Positions 22,503-34,200 of a stretch of DNA of 64,000 bases are shown piece after piece. Within the stretch, counting starts at the first letter, position 1; each line of letters opens with the position of its first letter. The notes beneath the pieces are model-generated. The model searched no databases. It was given only the letters and a program-made list of their open reading frames with translations, and had not been told where the DNA came from. This DNA comes from Pestalotiopsis fici W106-1 (lineage: Eukaryota; Ascomycota; Sordariomycetes; Amphisphaeriales; Sporocadaceae). The stretch lies in NCBI RefSeq assembly GCF_000516985.1, contig NW_006917095.1, positions 1,555,077 to 1,619,076 of the forward strand, read 5' to 3'. Position numbers and translations under genes: made by a program.

Positions 22503-23795
22503 ATGCCGGCTTGCGACAGGTGTAGCAACATCAAGGCGAAATGCGTCCGCGACGCTTCTCAGGACAAATGTGAACGGTGTCGCCGTCTTCTCCTCAGTTG
22601 CACATTTCTCAAGCCGGCGAAACCGCGAGGCCGAAGAAGTCACAAATCTCGAACGGGGACCGCGGGTGAACTGGTCTGGGTTCAGAACAACACGCTGCCC
22701 GTCATGCGCAACGCCCTGGAGGGCCTTTCGCCACCTGAAGTTGATCTTCTGCGGGCCATGACACAGGTGACCGATGGGCCCAATCCTTTGGCGATTGCGC
22801 CGTCAAGGTTTCGTGAAGTACAGGTGTCCATCAAGACTGAACTCGAGAGATCTCCAGCTCTGCTCCAGCGTCCGCTTGTCACACTCTGGAAGGCCTACGG
22901 CAGGTTGCGAATGGGACAAGCTGTGCACAATGATACCGACGTTTCCCGCATCAGTGATGCGATGCGCTCGCTACGGATCACCGAGCTTCACGACCCTGAG
23001 CTGCTAGCTAGCATTTTCGTCCTTTGCAGATGTCTTGTAGACTACGAACTGTTGTACAATGGACGCTCCGCCCACATCATCTATCGCAATGTATTGACAA
23101 GGTTGAAACAGAGTCCGCTCTACGACGCGTCGGGTTCGATGTTGACTCACGATGGCTTGTCTCTGGTCTGGATGGATGCTATTGAAAGCCTATTGCGCCG
23201 TCGTGTTCCTGCACTCCCGTGTACATTTCCTGACGGCAATGGCTACGTTGACGGCTTCACTGGCGTCGCAAAAACACTACTTCCACTCATCTACGAGATC
23301 TGTCGCCTTGGAGCGGCCTCAAATGTAGAGGCCGTTCTTTTTGACCAAATCAAACGAAATGTCACAGCATGGAGCCCCATTTACCCTACAGAAGAAGGGT
23401 TGAGCGAGGCTGAAATTATTTTACTCTGCACCCACGCCAACATGTACAAGTTGACATTGTTATTGATACTACAACAATATCAAGACACCGTACCGGCCAG
23501 GACAGCAGAGGCTGCTGATATCCTGCAGTATGCCAGGCTTTCCATTCAAAAGGTTGGATATATTACACCTTATTCAATGATGCCCCTTTTCATTGCGGGA
23601 TTGGAGCTTGGTCTTGAAGATGACCAAGAGAAGCTACTCGAGTGTATGGCTTCTATACCTAGTTCTGCCAAACACAAACCATATATCCGGATGATCGATT
23701 TCATGAAGCATTTCTGGATACGCCGAAGAGAAGACTCGGCAGCAAGCTGGCTGTTATTACTTGATCAGATGCCGGCTTTCAACATTACACCATAG
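22503..23795 (+). CDS. Zn2Cys6 transcription factor
   Basis: This is a single exon of 430 residues. Translation is placed at the ATG at 22503, because the open frame extends upstream only with a TTG. The binuclear cluster is at the very N terminus: C4, C7, C14, C23, C26, C33 (CX2CX6CX8CX2CX6C), followed by a basic linker (KPRGRRSHKSR). The remainder resembles the regulatory region of the Fungal_trans_2/DUF3468 group (for example LSLVWMDAIESLLRR and FTGVAKTLLPLIYEICRLG). It is nuclear and binds DNA at CGG-type half sites by family knowledge; its targets are unknown. It is transcribed away from the F-box gene. Confidence 0.85.
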   Translation: MPACDRCSNIKAKCVRDASQDKCERCRRLLLSCTFLKPAKPRGRRSHKSRTGTAGELVWVQNNTLPVMRNALEGLSPPEVDLLRAMTQVTDGPNPLAIAPSRFREVQVSIKTELERSPALLQRPLVTLWKAYGRLRMGQAVHNDTDVSRISDAMRSLRITELHDPELLASIFVLCRCLVDYELLYNGRSAHIIYRNVLTRLKQSPLYDASGSMLTHDGLSLVWMDAIESLLRRRVPALPCTFPDGNGYVDGFTGVAKTLLPLIYEICRLGAASNVEAVLFDQIKRNVTAWSPIYPTEEGLSEAEIILLCTHANMYKLTLLLILQQYQDTVPARTAEAADILQYARLSIQKVGYITPYSMMPLFIAGLELGLEDDQEKLLECMASIPSSAKHKPYIRMIDFMKHFWIRRREDSAASWLLLLDQMPAFNITP

Positions 23796-24098
23796 ACCCG
23801 ACCAAGAAAAATTTTGCGCCGGAGATAACTGTGTAGGATTTATCGCCAACGATTTGTCATGGTTTTAAAATTCCCAGGCTATTGAAACGAAAGGTAAAGA
23901 TCAATCTCTATCGTGGAGTTGTCACTGTATGGTCAAACTGTATGAATCTTTTCCTATCTGCCCTGATTTTGTCAATTGTCTCACTCCTAGAGCGCCAATT
24001 ATGGAATGCGACATCATGGCGACTACATGTCAAGCCTCCACCATGAGCCAACCAGGATATGACCGTATCTGATTCCTTTACTAGGCGCAAGCGCTAAT

Positions 24099-25187
24099 CT
24101 ACTTGGTAGGAGCTCCAATATAATCATCTTGGCTAAAGTCGGTGGTGTTGACACCGCCTTGGGCCGTCAGATGCACGGCTGGAGTAACAGACACACTCTC
24201 GCTCATATTGATGCCCAAGGAAATCCATGCAAACAAGCCGTCGGTCACATCTGAACCGAGGAAGGCGTACTCAAAAAAAGGATCGGCACCATTGGCAACG
24301 GCCTCGGGCAAGATAACGTCGTCGGCATTCTCAACTAACTCCTGGGTGTTGGTAGAGTATGGCTCTATGGTGTCGACCAGGTTGATCAAGTCCTGATCAA
24401 AGTAGGACTGGCCGACATGTCGCGCAGGTATATCGGTGTCGGGAGTGGCCGAGCCTATGAGGGTGTTGTTGCACTTGTTGACCTTGACGTCGGTGTGGAT
24501 CAGGACGTGTAGATGCGTTGCGCGGCCGCTGTAATGACCGGCGAAGATGGTTTCAAACTGCGCCACGCCATCAGCATCCGTCTGCTGCAAACCGCGGAGG
24601 AAAGTCTTGTTGATGTTGCCCTGATCCTGCCAACCGACGCCATTGCCATCGGCAACGACACCCGAATAGACACCCGTGGCGTTGCAGTGCCAGAGCTCCA
24701 GGAACACCTGAGGCACAGGTTCGCACGTGTCAACATCGATGATCTGGTACTCGACTACCGTGTCGATGCCGTGTTGGTCTTCGCGGACGTCGCGCCGAAT
24801 CTGTTCGCCCGAGATATAGTATGGCCCTTGGGTGAGATCTGGCGTTAGGAGGCAGGAGCTGTTGGAAGCGAACAGCACGGCGGGGTCGGTCGAGGTCGTG
24901 TAGCCAAGAGCTGTCTCGTTGTGGTTGGTTGCGAGGACGCTGTCGAGATCCTTCTTGTGAAGGTTTCGCTTGACGCGCGCCTTATTGACCGTATCCCATC
25001 GTCGGGCGACGTTGCGGGCCTCGACACCGCGGGCCTTGAGCTTGTCGGTACAGTGTGAGAGGTCGCGGACTTGCTGGGTAGCACGGAAATCACGCATCAT
25101 CTTGAGTTCGTCATGAGCACCTCCGGGGTGCGCTACGGCCGCCCCTAGAAGGGTGAGACCGATTAGGATGGTACTTTGGGCGCGCAT
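24099..25187 (-). CDS. Secreted intradiol ring-cleavage dioxygenase-like protein (copy 1)
   Basis: This is a single exon of 362 residues with a signal peptide (about 1-19, cleavage near AVA-HP). The catalytic core starts near residue 113. The iron ligands expected for intradiol dioxygenases are present: Tyr in GPYY (123-124), Tyr219 in AGHYSGR, and His225 and His227 in THLHV. The ELWHCNATGVYSG block (164-176) is typical of extracellular fungal members, which cleave catechol-type aromatics. The N-terminal 100 residues are helical and Arg/Lys-rich, like a propeptide. It is divergent from, and paralogous to, the gene at 26366; the two starts are 1178 bp apart. Confidence 0.9.
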   Translation of the reverse strand: MRAQSTILIGLTLLGAAVAHPGGAHDELKMMRDFRATQQVRDLSHCTDKLKARGVEARNVARRWDTVNKARVKRNLHKKDLDSVLATNHNETALGYTTSTDPAVLFASNSSCLLTPDLTQGPYYISGEQIRRDVREDQHGIDTVVEYQIIDVDTCEPVPQVFLELWHCNATGVYSGVVADGNGVGWQDQGNINKTFLRGLQQTDADGVAQFETIFAGHYSGRATHLHVLIHTDVKVNKCNNTLIGSATPDTDIPARHVGQSYFDQDLINLVDTIEPYSTNTQELVENADDVILPEAVANGADPFFEYAFLGSDVTDGLFAWISLGINMSESVSVTPAVHLTAQGGVNTTDFSQDDYIGAPTK

Positions 25188-26365
25188 CGTGGTAAGTGAT
25201 CAGGGTAGCTCTCCTAGACTTGGGCAGAGACTATGTTTAGCTCGGGTTTGCAGAGAATAGTTGTGGCGAATGCCTCTATAGCAATTTTTATCGAGAGCAA
25301 AGGGAGGCCTGGGAACTTATACTACCACCATGTCGGACTTTTCGTTATTGTGCGATCCGCGTCGTATGCCGTCGTTTCTGACAGAAGTGCCTAGCTTGCT
25401 TGCCTTCATTTCATGGCACACATGGAAAAGGGGCTTTCCAGCCAAGACAACCTGCTGGGAATAATCGAGGTCAAGGAATCCGTTGGTGCCGACCAACCAT
25501 CGCTGGCTAGTTTTCATTATTCAATACAGCCATTGGATGACGCGTACGCGGAGAAGCCGGTAGTACTGTGAGACAAAAGCTCTCGAGTCCTGAACGAGAA
25601 GAGCATATGAACCCATGACAACCAAGGATGAGAATGTCTGCGCGGCTCCACGTTGAAGAATAGGTCCCCCGCAAGCCGATGCGAAATAAAGAGTGTTTCC
25701 GTTGAGGCTTTAAGAGCCGAAATGCCGGGGCCCGTCTTGTGGGGTTACGTATAATGGCCGAGTATAATATAAAATCTAGAGTGTATGACTGGCTCCTGTC
25801 GAGGGATCGGCGGGAACTAAAGAAGAACGCCTTGCCCGAATCGGTCTTTTTAATGGCCGTCTTATCTTATCGCACGCCCATAATACCAGTCTGCCCTACC
25901 AAGAGCACAGAGTCGACAAGATCTGATGGAGACGAGCATCAATATTTCCGAGACTCGTTCATTTAGAATTCAAATTTCTTTGAGAAGACTACTGTCATAT
26001 TCGACCGTCGAGAGCGAGGATGAGGCGATCGCCGCGTAATGGACCCAGGCCGCGTTACGTAGACAGCCATGGAGTCTGCTCCGCGCGTTGTGTCCTTGTT
26101 CATCCCAATCGCAGTCGAATCAACCGAAATACTTCCCTCTTCTTGCTCATGAGGGTCCAAACACTCAATCCCCGGAAACTCCTGAGTGATGAAGATCAAA
26201 ATATACATCCGCTACGATGCTTCCGGCGACTACATATAATCATGCACGTCGGCAGCCTGTCGCAGTAGCACGACCTGATCTTGCCATCACTATCACACAA
26301 TTCCGGCTCGTTACCTCTCAGCCTCTCATTTCGCTCACTTTACTTTCCTTTTCTCACACGATAAC
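25188..26365. promoter_or_regulatory. Intergenic region between the divergent dioxygenase genes
   Basis: It holds the promoters of both dioxygenase genes. No coding pattern was seen. A pyrimidine-rich stretch ending tttctcacacg directly precedes the ATG at 26366. Confidence 0.45.
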
Positions 26366-27322
26366 ATGAGACTGTCGGCTATCTTCCTCGCTAGCATACT
26401 CGGCACGGCTCTTGCGCACGAGGAGAACCTGTCTCCGGTCGAAATCCAGCGCCGCTCTACCCTTTCCCGCCGCTGCGAGGCAAGTGCTGCAAACTTCAAC
26501 AAGAAGCGATATGAGCGCCGTGTATCCAAGCGGTGGGCGGGGTCTGGCAATACCACGTATCAGGTTCATGCCGAGGCTCCCTATTACGAGACCATCCAGA
26601 ACGACACGTGCGTTTTGTCGCCTATTGTAACCGAAGGGCCTTATGTTTGGCCCCGGTCCGAGACCTTGCGCCAGGACATGACCGAGGACCAAGAAGGTGT
26701 GCCTGTCTGGCTCGACATTGGCGTGCTGGATATGGCCACTTGCGAGCCTCTCGAGGATGTCCTGCTGAGCTTCTGGCACTGCAATGCCACGGGGAGCTAC
26801 TCGAGCTTCACCGGCCTGGACCCGAACACCGACTTTGTCGAGCTCCTATCGGAACTAGGCCGCAACGTCAGCGATTTTGAAATCGGCGTCACCGACCTGC
26901 ATACCGACGATACGACGTGGCTGCGCGGCATGTGGCCCACTGATGCGCAGGGCATGATGGAGATGAAGACCATCTTCCCCGGCTTCTACACGGGCCGCGC
27001 CATTCACATTCACGTGCAGGCTTATTCCGACTGGACGCTGCATGACAATGGCACCGTCTCGACGGGCAATATTGTCTCCACAGGCCAGCTCTTCTTCAAC
27101 GAGACGGTCTCGTCGCATATCATGGCCCTCGAGCCCTATGCTTCCCACACCCAGATCAACCGCACGACCAACAGCGTTGACTCCATCTTTAGCTACGACG
27201 GTGGATATAACCCGGTTGTCAGCGTTGTCCCCGCCGACGGCACCGATATTAGCAACGGAATGATTGGTTACATTACCATTGGGGTTGACACGACCGCGGA
27301 TGGCGTCGATAACAGCCAATAA
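26366..27322 (+). CDS. Secreted intradiol ring-cleavage dioxygenase-like protein (copy 2)
   Basis: This is a single exon of 318 residues with a signal peptide (about 1-17, cleavage near ALA-HE). The iron ligands are Tyr93 in TEGPYVWP, Tyr208 in PGFYTGR, and His214 and His216 in IHIHV. FWHCNATGSYSS (136-147) matches the equivalent block of copy 1. Between residues 150 and 185 it has a loop rich in Asp/Thr not seen in copy 1. The reaction is probably oxygen-dependent cleavage of catechol-like compounds outside the cell, as known for the family. Confidence 0.9.
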   Translation: MRLSAIFLASILGTALAHEENLSPVEIQRRSTLSRRCEASAANFNKKRYERRVSKRWAGSGNTTYQVHAEAPYYETIQNDTCVLSPIVTEGPYVWPRSETLRQDMTEDQEGVPVWLDIGVLDMATCEPLEDVLLSFWHCNATGSYSSFTGLDPNTDFVELLSELGRNVSDFEIGVTDLHTDDTTWLRGMWPTDAQGMMEMKTIFPGFYTGRAIHIHVQAYSDWTLHDNGTVSTGNIVSTGQLFFNETVSSHIMALEPYASHTQINRTTNSVDSIFSYDGGYNPVVSVVPADGTDISNGMIGYITIGVDTTADGVDNSQ

Positions 27323-29676
27323 TCAGAAAGATGTTCTCAGATTCCTGATCTTATTCCTATTAGGCTTTCAAGCTCCATAGATTGTGATGAATAAACTGAT
27401 CGCCGTCGACGAAACCATTTAACTCGAATAAGTAACAAGTTAATAAAGAATAAACAACGAGAGAAAATGCTACGAATTGTACTTGAATGATTGTGTTACC
27501 AAAATTCTATGGAAGCTTTCACGATCTAGCTTTGCTACCTATCCTATTTAGACTTGGGATGTTGCCACATTGTAAAATTACTTTACTATGGATACTACCA
27601 TCGGCAATACCTCCCATGTGTCTCGACTTTCAGATCGGAGCAGTTCATGGAATAAAGAAATGAATCAGAGCACCTGATGTTGCCTTGTGAATTCCATGAA
27701 AAGAATAGCTGATTATATCATCTCAGCCCCTCGTACACATTTGTATGGGCGATACTGCCTAGCTTTTGCTACATGACTATGCCGGGCATATGGATCAAGA
27801 AGACTTCCAACTTATTGAGAAATCGGTCTCCTATACAGTTACTCCCGTCCCCCGATGGTGTCTTCATGAATGATGATATCCTGGGAGCTATAGTGACGAG
27901 CTCCGAGAATCTTAACCCGGGTCTCTACCTAAAGTAAGTCAGCTCTTGATCGGTAAATCTAAGCGAAAGGTACACTAGCATATAGGAGGCGATCCGGTAT
28001 TGCGACAATACTGGAATAGCAAAGTACAAAGATCATGTCTCTACTCAGTACTATTTATATTGATCATTGTGCGTGCCACAAGACGTAGCTCGTAATATGA
28101 AGGCTTGAAACAGTAGAACACATATCTCAAAGATGCTGTCCTTAGTAAGGTACGACGGGTAAACATCTCGATACCCAGGTGTCAATAGAAAGCTCAGCAT
28201 GCATGTTGGAAAATCGGAATTGAGCATTCACGGCTGTCTCTCATACTCAATCAAAGTCACTTGAATTCTTCCACCTGAAGCCTCGCATTCTGTCCCATGA
28301 CGACAAGTTATCCATCCTGTCCAGCGAAGAGAAAACTCCATGAGTGCGAACTTGACCACCATTCGCATCGCTAACCACAAACCCCTTGATCCTAGCTCCT
28401 CGATTTACCCTCGGAGCTCCATGATCGAGGCACGCGATCACCACGAGGTACGACGAGAGGAAGGTGGGCAATATGGGCTGCCTCCCTATTCCTCTCCGTG
28501 TGTCTCTCTCTTCATCTTGGCCTGAACTTGACGTCTCCTCCCGTACGGAGTCGCGAGCTTTTGCACTGCCTCGACGAAGGTCAAGGCAAATTCCGCGCAC
28601 CGCGCCTCAAAGCAGTACAGAAGGAAAAAGGGCCAAAACCGACATGGATACCTGAATAGACAAGATACCTCACATAAAGCAATTCTTTACCATTGCGGCG
28701 GTAGCCTGCAAAAAGTGGAAACACATGAACCGTGCCGAAAAGCTTTCTCGGAACCATTTCTGGTTGGTCGAGTATCATGTTGATCTTTTTGTTTTTCCCC
28801 GATTAACAACCTTTTTTTTTTCCCCTCTCATTCAGGGACGGACCTTGATCGGGTCGTTGCTCCTTTGCTGATCAGCGAGAAAGCCCCGCCAGAGTCCGCC
28901 CGCGAAGATCTTCTTCTAGCGGCGTCGTTTGTTTGGAGTATTATTTCCATCTCTCTCTCTTCCCATATTGTACCACCGCGTCTTGAGTGTGTAAACTGGC
29001 TCTTGATTGGTGTTTGAAAGTGTTCATGATCTTCAAATGTCTGAGATGGTCTCCATACATGACATCAGACGAAAACAAATAAAAAGCCAGCTTACTCGGC
29101 CATTTATGATTATGGGATGAAAAGAGAAAAAGGAATTTTCTTCCCATATGGGTTCAGCTTCTGAAAGAATATACCCGAGAAGCTTATTATACAACATCTC
29201 GCAGAATATATGCAGATATATCTGTGTTCCCAATTCGCCCGTCAGCACGCATCCTCAAGCCCCCCTCAAAAAGCAAATATAACACGCGCAATCTGTCTCA
29301 GGTGACGATGTACGTGCTACGCGCGAAGTCTCAGTTCCCAGATCAGCATTTAATCTATCACAGAGTACATTAGTCCGGGGGAGAAAAGAAATACATGTAA
29401 TTGGGACCCCCGCGATAATGCACCTGAGAGCCCAACTGGGAGGGAGTGCTGGTCATCCAAATGAGACATTGATGGGTTCACGACAGCTGGGTTGTTTCTC
29501 ATGTAGACACAATATAGGGAAAGAATATTCAAGAGGAGATAAAGCATCAAAGAGTTCCGCTTTCCAAAGAAGGCTTTTGGTCTCCTTGTCACGATCAGCA
29601 TGCCAGACTCGGGTGATCTACCTACCGCACGGGAGCCTCTATCTTTTTTTCTTTTCTTTTTGCTTTTCCGCTCCTT

Positions 29677-29678
<2 letters not shown>

Positions 29679-29708
<30 letters not shown>
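29679..29708. repeat. Poly-T tract, 30 bp
   Basis: Thirty consecutive T (29679-29708), preceded by further T-rich sequence from about 29643. It could be a poly-A remnant of a retroposed sequence on the minus strand, but no element is seen next to it. Confidence 0.9.
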
Positions 29709-30497
29709 CCCGTCCCCAGAGATTTTACCCGTGTCCTCTCAAGACCGCCCTCGTGGGCAAGGCGTGGGGAAGCCCCCATCCCATCGTCTCGGGATCATGC
29801 TGACATCAAGAGTCCTTGTCCCGAGCAGCATCTGGCAGCATCTCCGGGGCGGCCACTTGTTTACTAGAGATCTAAAAAAAGTAGACAAGAGGATAGTCAG
29901 AGGGAATTCCATCGCCACTATGCCTCTACTCCAAGGGCTCACTCTGGAAACGTGTATTAGCTATATGTACTATACAGGAACAACTACATGGACAGTGTGC
30001 GATTCCCAACTAGAGATGACAAATCCAGACGTGTGATCTGGGTGGTAAAAGCAAAAGAACAAGGAAGAGAAAACGCTCTTGCGTTGCTAATCTTAGAACA
30101 AATGTCTCAGACATGTTGCTGCTTTCTACCAAGACACCGAGGCCACGGTTCGAGGATTGCGGGATCATGTCTCCGGGGCAAACCTTTTCTTTCTCTCAAC
30201 ATTCTGTGGCATACAGCTGAACAGGATCATGCTTTCCAAATTGCCGCGCAAAGAGTCATCCTTTGACGTGGTAAAGATCTCTCCTCACCGCCGTTCAGCC
30301 CACCATTACCGCGGGTTGATTCCCTTTCGCAATTGCGGAAAGTGGGAAAAGGTTCAAAGGCAACCATGAACTGCCGAAAAGTCGGGCCTGTCTCTGACTC
30401 CCTTGTTTGTCTCTAACAAAAAGCGTGGCGATGCCATCAAAAGCTGACTTTTTTGGGCTGACTTGGGGGGGGGTGAAGAGCTGACCGGCACGGCTTA

Positions 30498-30527
30498 GGG
30501 GCAGGGCAGGGCAGGGCAGGGGATGGG
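30498..30527 (+). other. Potential G-quadruplex: six G-runs with CA spacers
   Basis: The pattern is GGGG-CA-GGG-CA-GGG-CA-GGG-CA-GGGG-AT-GGG. It meets the usual four-run, short-loop rule with two runs to spare. Confidence 0.75.
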
Positions 30528-31230
30528 CGGTTGCATGATTGGCATACCTCATCACATTTCCATCATGATTGCATGCAGAAACCATCAAGGTCGGACTTTT
30601 GGGCAAAGATCAGGGGCTAAGCCTATAACGATGATGATGCTAATTGCAGTAGAACGACTCAAAAAACACACACATCCATTTACAATGTTACCAGCAGAGA
30701 CATATGCCGGACAAGGGTACAATCATCTCTTTGGCATGTTACGTGGGAAGCAAAAAAAGCAGGTGGGTCGGGCCGACATAGTAAGAGATCATCGGTTACA
30801 ATAAGGCTGAGCAAAGTTGGGTAGATGCCAATTGAGATATCAGACCCCCAATGTTGCATGAGTTATCAGAGGGGAGAAAAAGGTAAGGGTGTTTGGAAAG
30901 AAAAAAGCCCACTTTGTATTGACACATGCTAGTCAGAATCTCATAATACTTGCATGATAGAAATGAGTAGGTAGGTACTTTGTTGGTAATGAGGCATGGA
31001 TGGATGATGACTGGAAAAGACTGGAAAAGAGTACCGCGAACCCGGGAATCCGGTGAAAATGGAGTATGTTTGTTCTAATAGTATTCATGGGCGAGTTTAT
31101 TGATTGCAAATTGCGCGCGGCCTGCCCGGATTGAGGGTCGGATATGATTTTTTTTGTCTGTACGAATCTACTCTGTATTATTTTGCCCTCATCCGACAAG
31201 GTGACTTGTAATTCTAATTTTGCTGGTCAT

Positions 31231-31279
31231 TGTCGCTGCCGTTGCCGTTGTCGCTGTCGCTGTCGCTGTCGCTGTCGTT
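31231..31279. repeat. Imperfect hexanucleotide repeat (TGTCGC)
   Basis: About eight units of tgtcgc and its variants tgccgt and tgtcgt in a row. It is not in a plausible reading frame. Confidence 0.85.
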
Positions 31280-34200
31280 ATGCTTGGGTACTTCTGCCAG
31301 CTATGTCGCGCCAGTAAACTTTCCTTTCAGTTGTGTCTAAGAATGATTTTTTTCTGAGGCGAAGCAATCAAGGTAGGTCAGATAGAATTTGGGCCAATCC
31401 CAGCAAGGCTGTTTAGCCCTGGGACCTCCGAGTTCCCCCCAGAGACAGGGGGCCAAGGAGCCAAGCGGTAGCTAGCGTAGGTGGCTCTTTCAATGGCATT
31501 AATGCTAGACACTTTTTTGGGAGTAGTGCGGAAGGGGCACCGTTTTGCTCAACAACAGCAGCTAGGATCAACGTTCCAGCGGCTGGGCGGCAATCTGCCC
31601 ACGAACTTCAGAGGGTTGTTTATTAGCGATGGATGACAGGAGCGACTAGGAGGTACTAGCGCAGTTCAGATAGCCTATTCAACACAGAACTTGCTCAATG
31701 ACCTCCAAGGTAATGAATGAATGTACCGTGTACTATTACCGACGACCAAACTGCCCGCCTTCTGATGCAATCCATGTATGTACCGGCATCTCGGGCGGAA
31801 TGACAAAGAAAGCAAAAGCTTGTACCCTTACCTAGCGTCGTGGGTCGTCGTTGTCCAGCATTGATTGCAAAGACGGGGCTGCTGCTACTGTGTACTATGT
31901 ACTAACTACTGTCTACGCCTATCCTTCTGTCAACAAGGGAGTCGGGAACACTTTGACCTAGGTACGATATACGGAATACCAAATTATTACCTGGCTGGCT
32001 TGTCATCGGCGAGTAAGGTGGCAGAGAGACAGACAAGATGCCTTGGGGAGAAAGGGGGAGATATCACTGAAACGAACGGCAATTGGTTGATTTCCGGAGG
32101 GAATCTGCAAAGAGATGGATGGCAATATTTCTGATATGGGATTTCCACATTGTACACGGAGTTCCTTTGCGAGCTGCCAACCTTGCCTTGTCATGACTAC
32201 TAGCCAGCAGTCGTCCGACAGGGGCTCGATCGAGCATTGAGACGACGACGACGCGATGGCCCCGAAGAGGAGGTGGTACCGTACATGTGCAAGTACGTAC
32301 CTACTGTGTAGATAGGTATGTAGGCTGGTAATAGGTGAGGTAGTAAGTAGATTGGTAGGTCGGTAGGGTAGGTAGCAAGGTGGCAGAGAGAGAACCAAGT
32401 GGTCACAGATTTCACCAAACCCATTCTTCTCATCCCCCATCCCATCCATCCCGCTCAGCCGTCCCTCCTTGCCCGCGCCGGAGTTTGCAGTACAGACACT
32501 ACGGACTTCGCGGTACGACGGATCCACATCCCAGCGCCGTGCAGATTCTTTGGCATCATTGCATCAATGCCTGCCATTTTGCGGACTTTGTACTGTGGTT
32601 AGCAGGAGGCAACGTGGTCCAAGCGGCCCTCCATCGGAACAAGTGTGGGCGGGAGAAAATACTCCTTGGGAAATGTACGGTTAGGTGAATATAGTCGAAA
32701 GAGCCGCTGACATGACCAGACTGCAGAACTTTGATTCCCACATGGGGTGATAGAAGATTTCGCCAAAACGGGCCTAGCTGCCCTGAGCTTGCCCTATGTA
32801 CCTGGTGCACAGGCTTTTAATTGTTGATGTCGTTACCAAAAGATGCGAGCGAGCATTGATGATGGGTAGTCCTGCAAAAATGTCCATGCCAGATCCCGGA
32901 ACTCCAGCAAGGCGCAGTGTTATTAGTCGATCCGGCTCCGAGCGCCGGCGGGTCTCGGGGAAGTCTTAATCTCCTTCTAGTGGCCCGCTAGAAAGACTTC
33001 AATTCATTTTAACCAACTCGCGGCAATTACCCCGAGCCCAAGAAGCGCGACAATACTGTGCGGTAGTAGTAGTCAGTTAATATGTCGGCGAAGTAGGTAA
33101 ACGCCGTGGTCTGATATCAATGTCGATCATATACCTTTCGCAGCAGTTCGCAGCAGTTTGTCCACCAAGGGGTCCCTGTTGCTGGGCTGTCCGTCAACAG
33201 TCAAACCGTGCCTAGTGCATGGTCAAGCACCCTCGGTGCCCCCCAATGGGCGGATCCTCAGGCTTGACAACTTCATTTTTCGCACCTTTGTTTGCCATTC
33301 TTCTTATTTGACAACAGCATGGGGGTTCAATTGCCATGTGGACTATGGAGATACTAGTGGATAGGGTAGACGAGGGTTCCTTTGCTCGGGATCATGACAA
33401 GTCACACGGCAGGCAAGTAGACTCCGCTACCTTCGCCGGCGTCGAAAAACGTGGATAGGGATTGTCGTTCATGGCCGATGCGGTTGTCGTTCTATTTCTT
33501 GGCTGTGCCGGATGGAGTTGTTCATCTTAATCATTTACCTACATAGGTAGGGGTTCATATGCCATGGAGGAGCATCCGCGCGCTAAACCACCAATTCTTG
33601 GCCAGTACCCATCGGCATCTTGGTTATGAGCATATTCAGGGCGCAGCCGCTGGTCTAGAGCTCAACTGCCGGAGGAGCCTTGAAAGGTTCCGACGACAAT
33701 GTTGAATAAGGCTATTCGGTACTCCTTCTCCACACAAGTGCGGCATATGCTGATAACGGTTCTTTTCTTCGGTACTTTGTGTTATACCGTAGATGTCTGT
33801 CACGCGATTCAGTCTTAAGATTTGCTCTCCACATGATAGAACTCGGGGAGGCGGTACATTGGCACAGTTGCGATACAATCTTGACGATTTCCATATCCGG
33901 CCAATGCGTTGACCGCATGCCCAGCTAGGTTATTTGTGGTATCTGGTGTACTTCATGCATGCAAGATATCCAAAGCCTCAAGAACGGCCCTCACCAATGA
34001 CAGATGTGCGTGCTGGCTTGCAGCGCCGGCGGAACAATCTATTGACCGTCGTTGCACGGCACAGCGGAAAGGAGAGCAAGTATTACGCTTGATTTTTCGA
34101 GAAATTCCATCTTCAATGGCTGCCATTGTCGTGCTATACAACTGCCGTATCACGCGCGCGTTTACCTGCTGACTGTCAGCTGCATGCTCAGCCGCCTTAT

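Noticed and set aside
29600..29803. Frame with a long Phe run
   Set aside because: Produced by the 30-bp poly-T tract.
30130..30160. GGTTCGA box-B-like sequence suggesting a tRNA
   Set aside because: No A box or cloverleaf stems upstream; no tRNA found elsewhere in the window.
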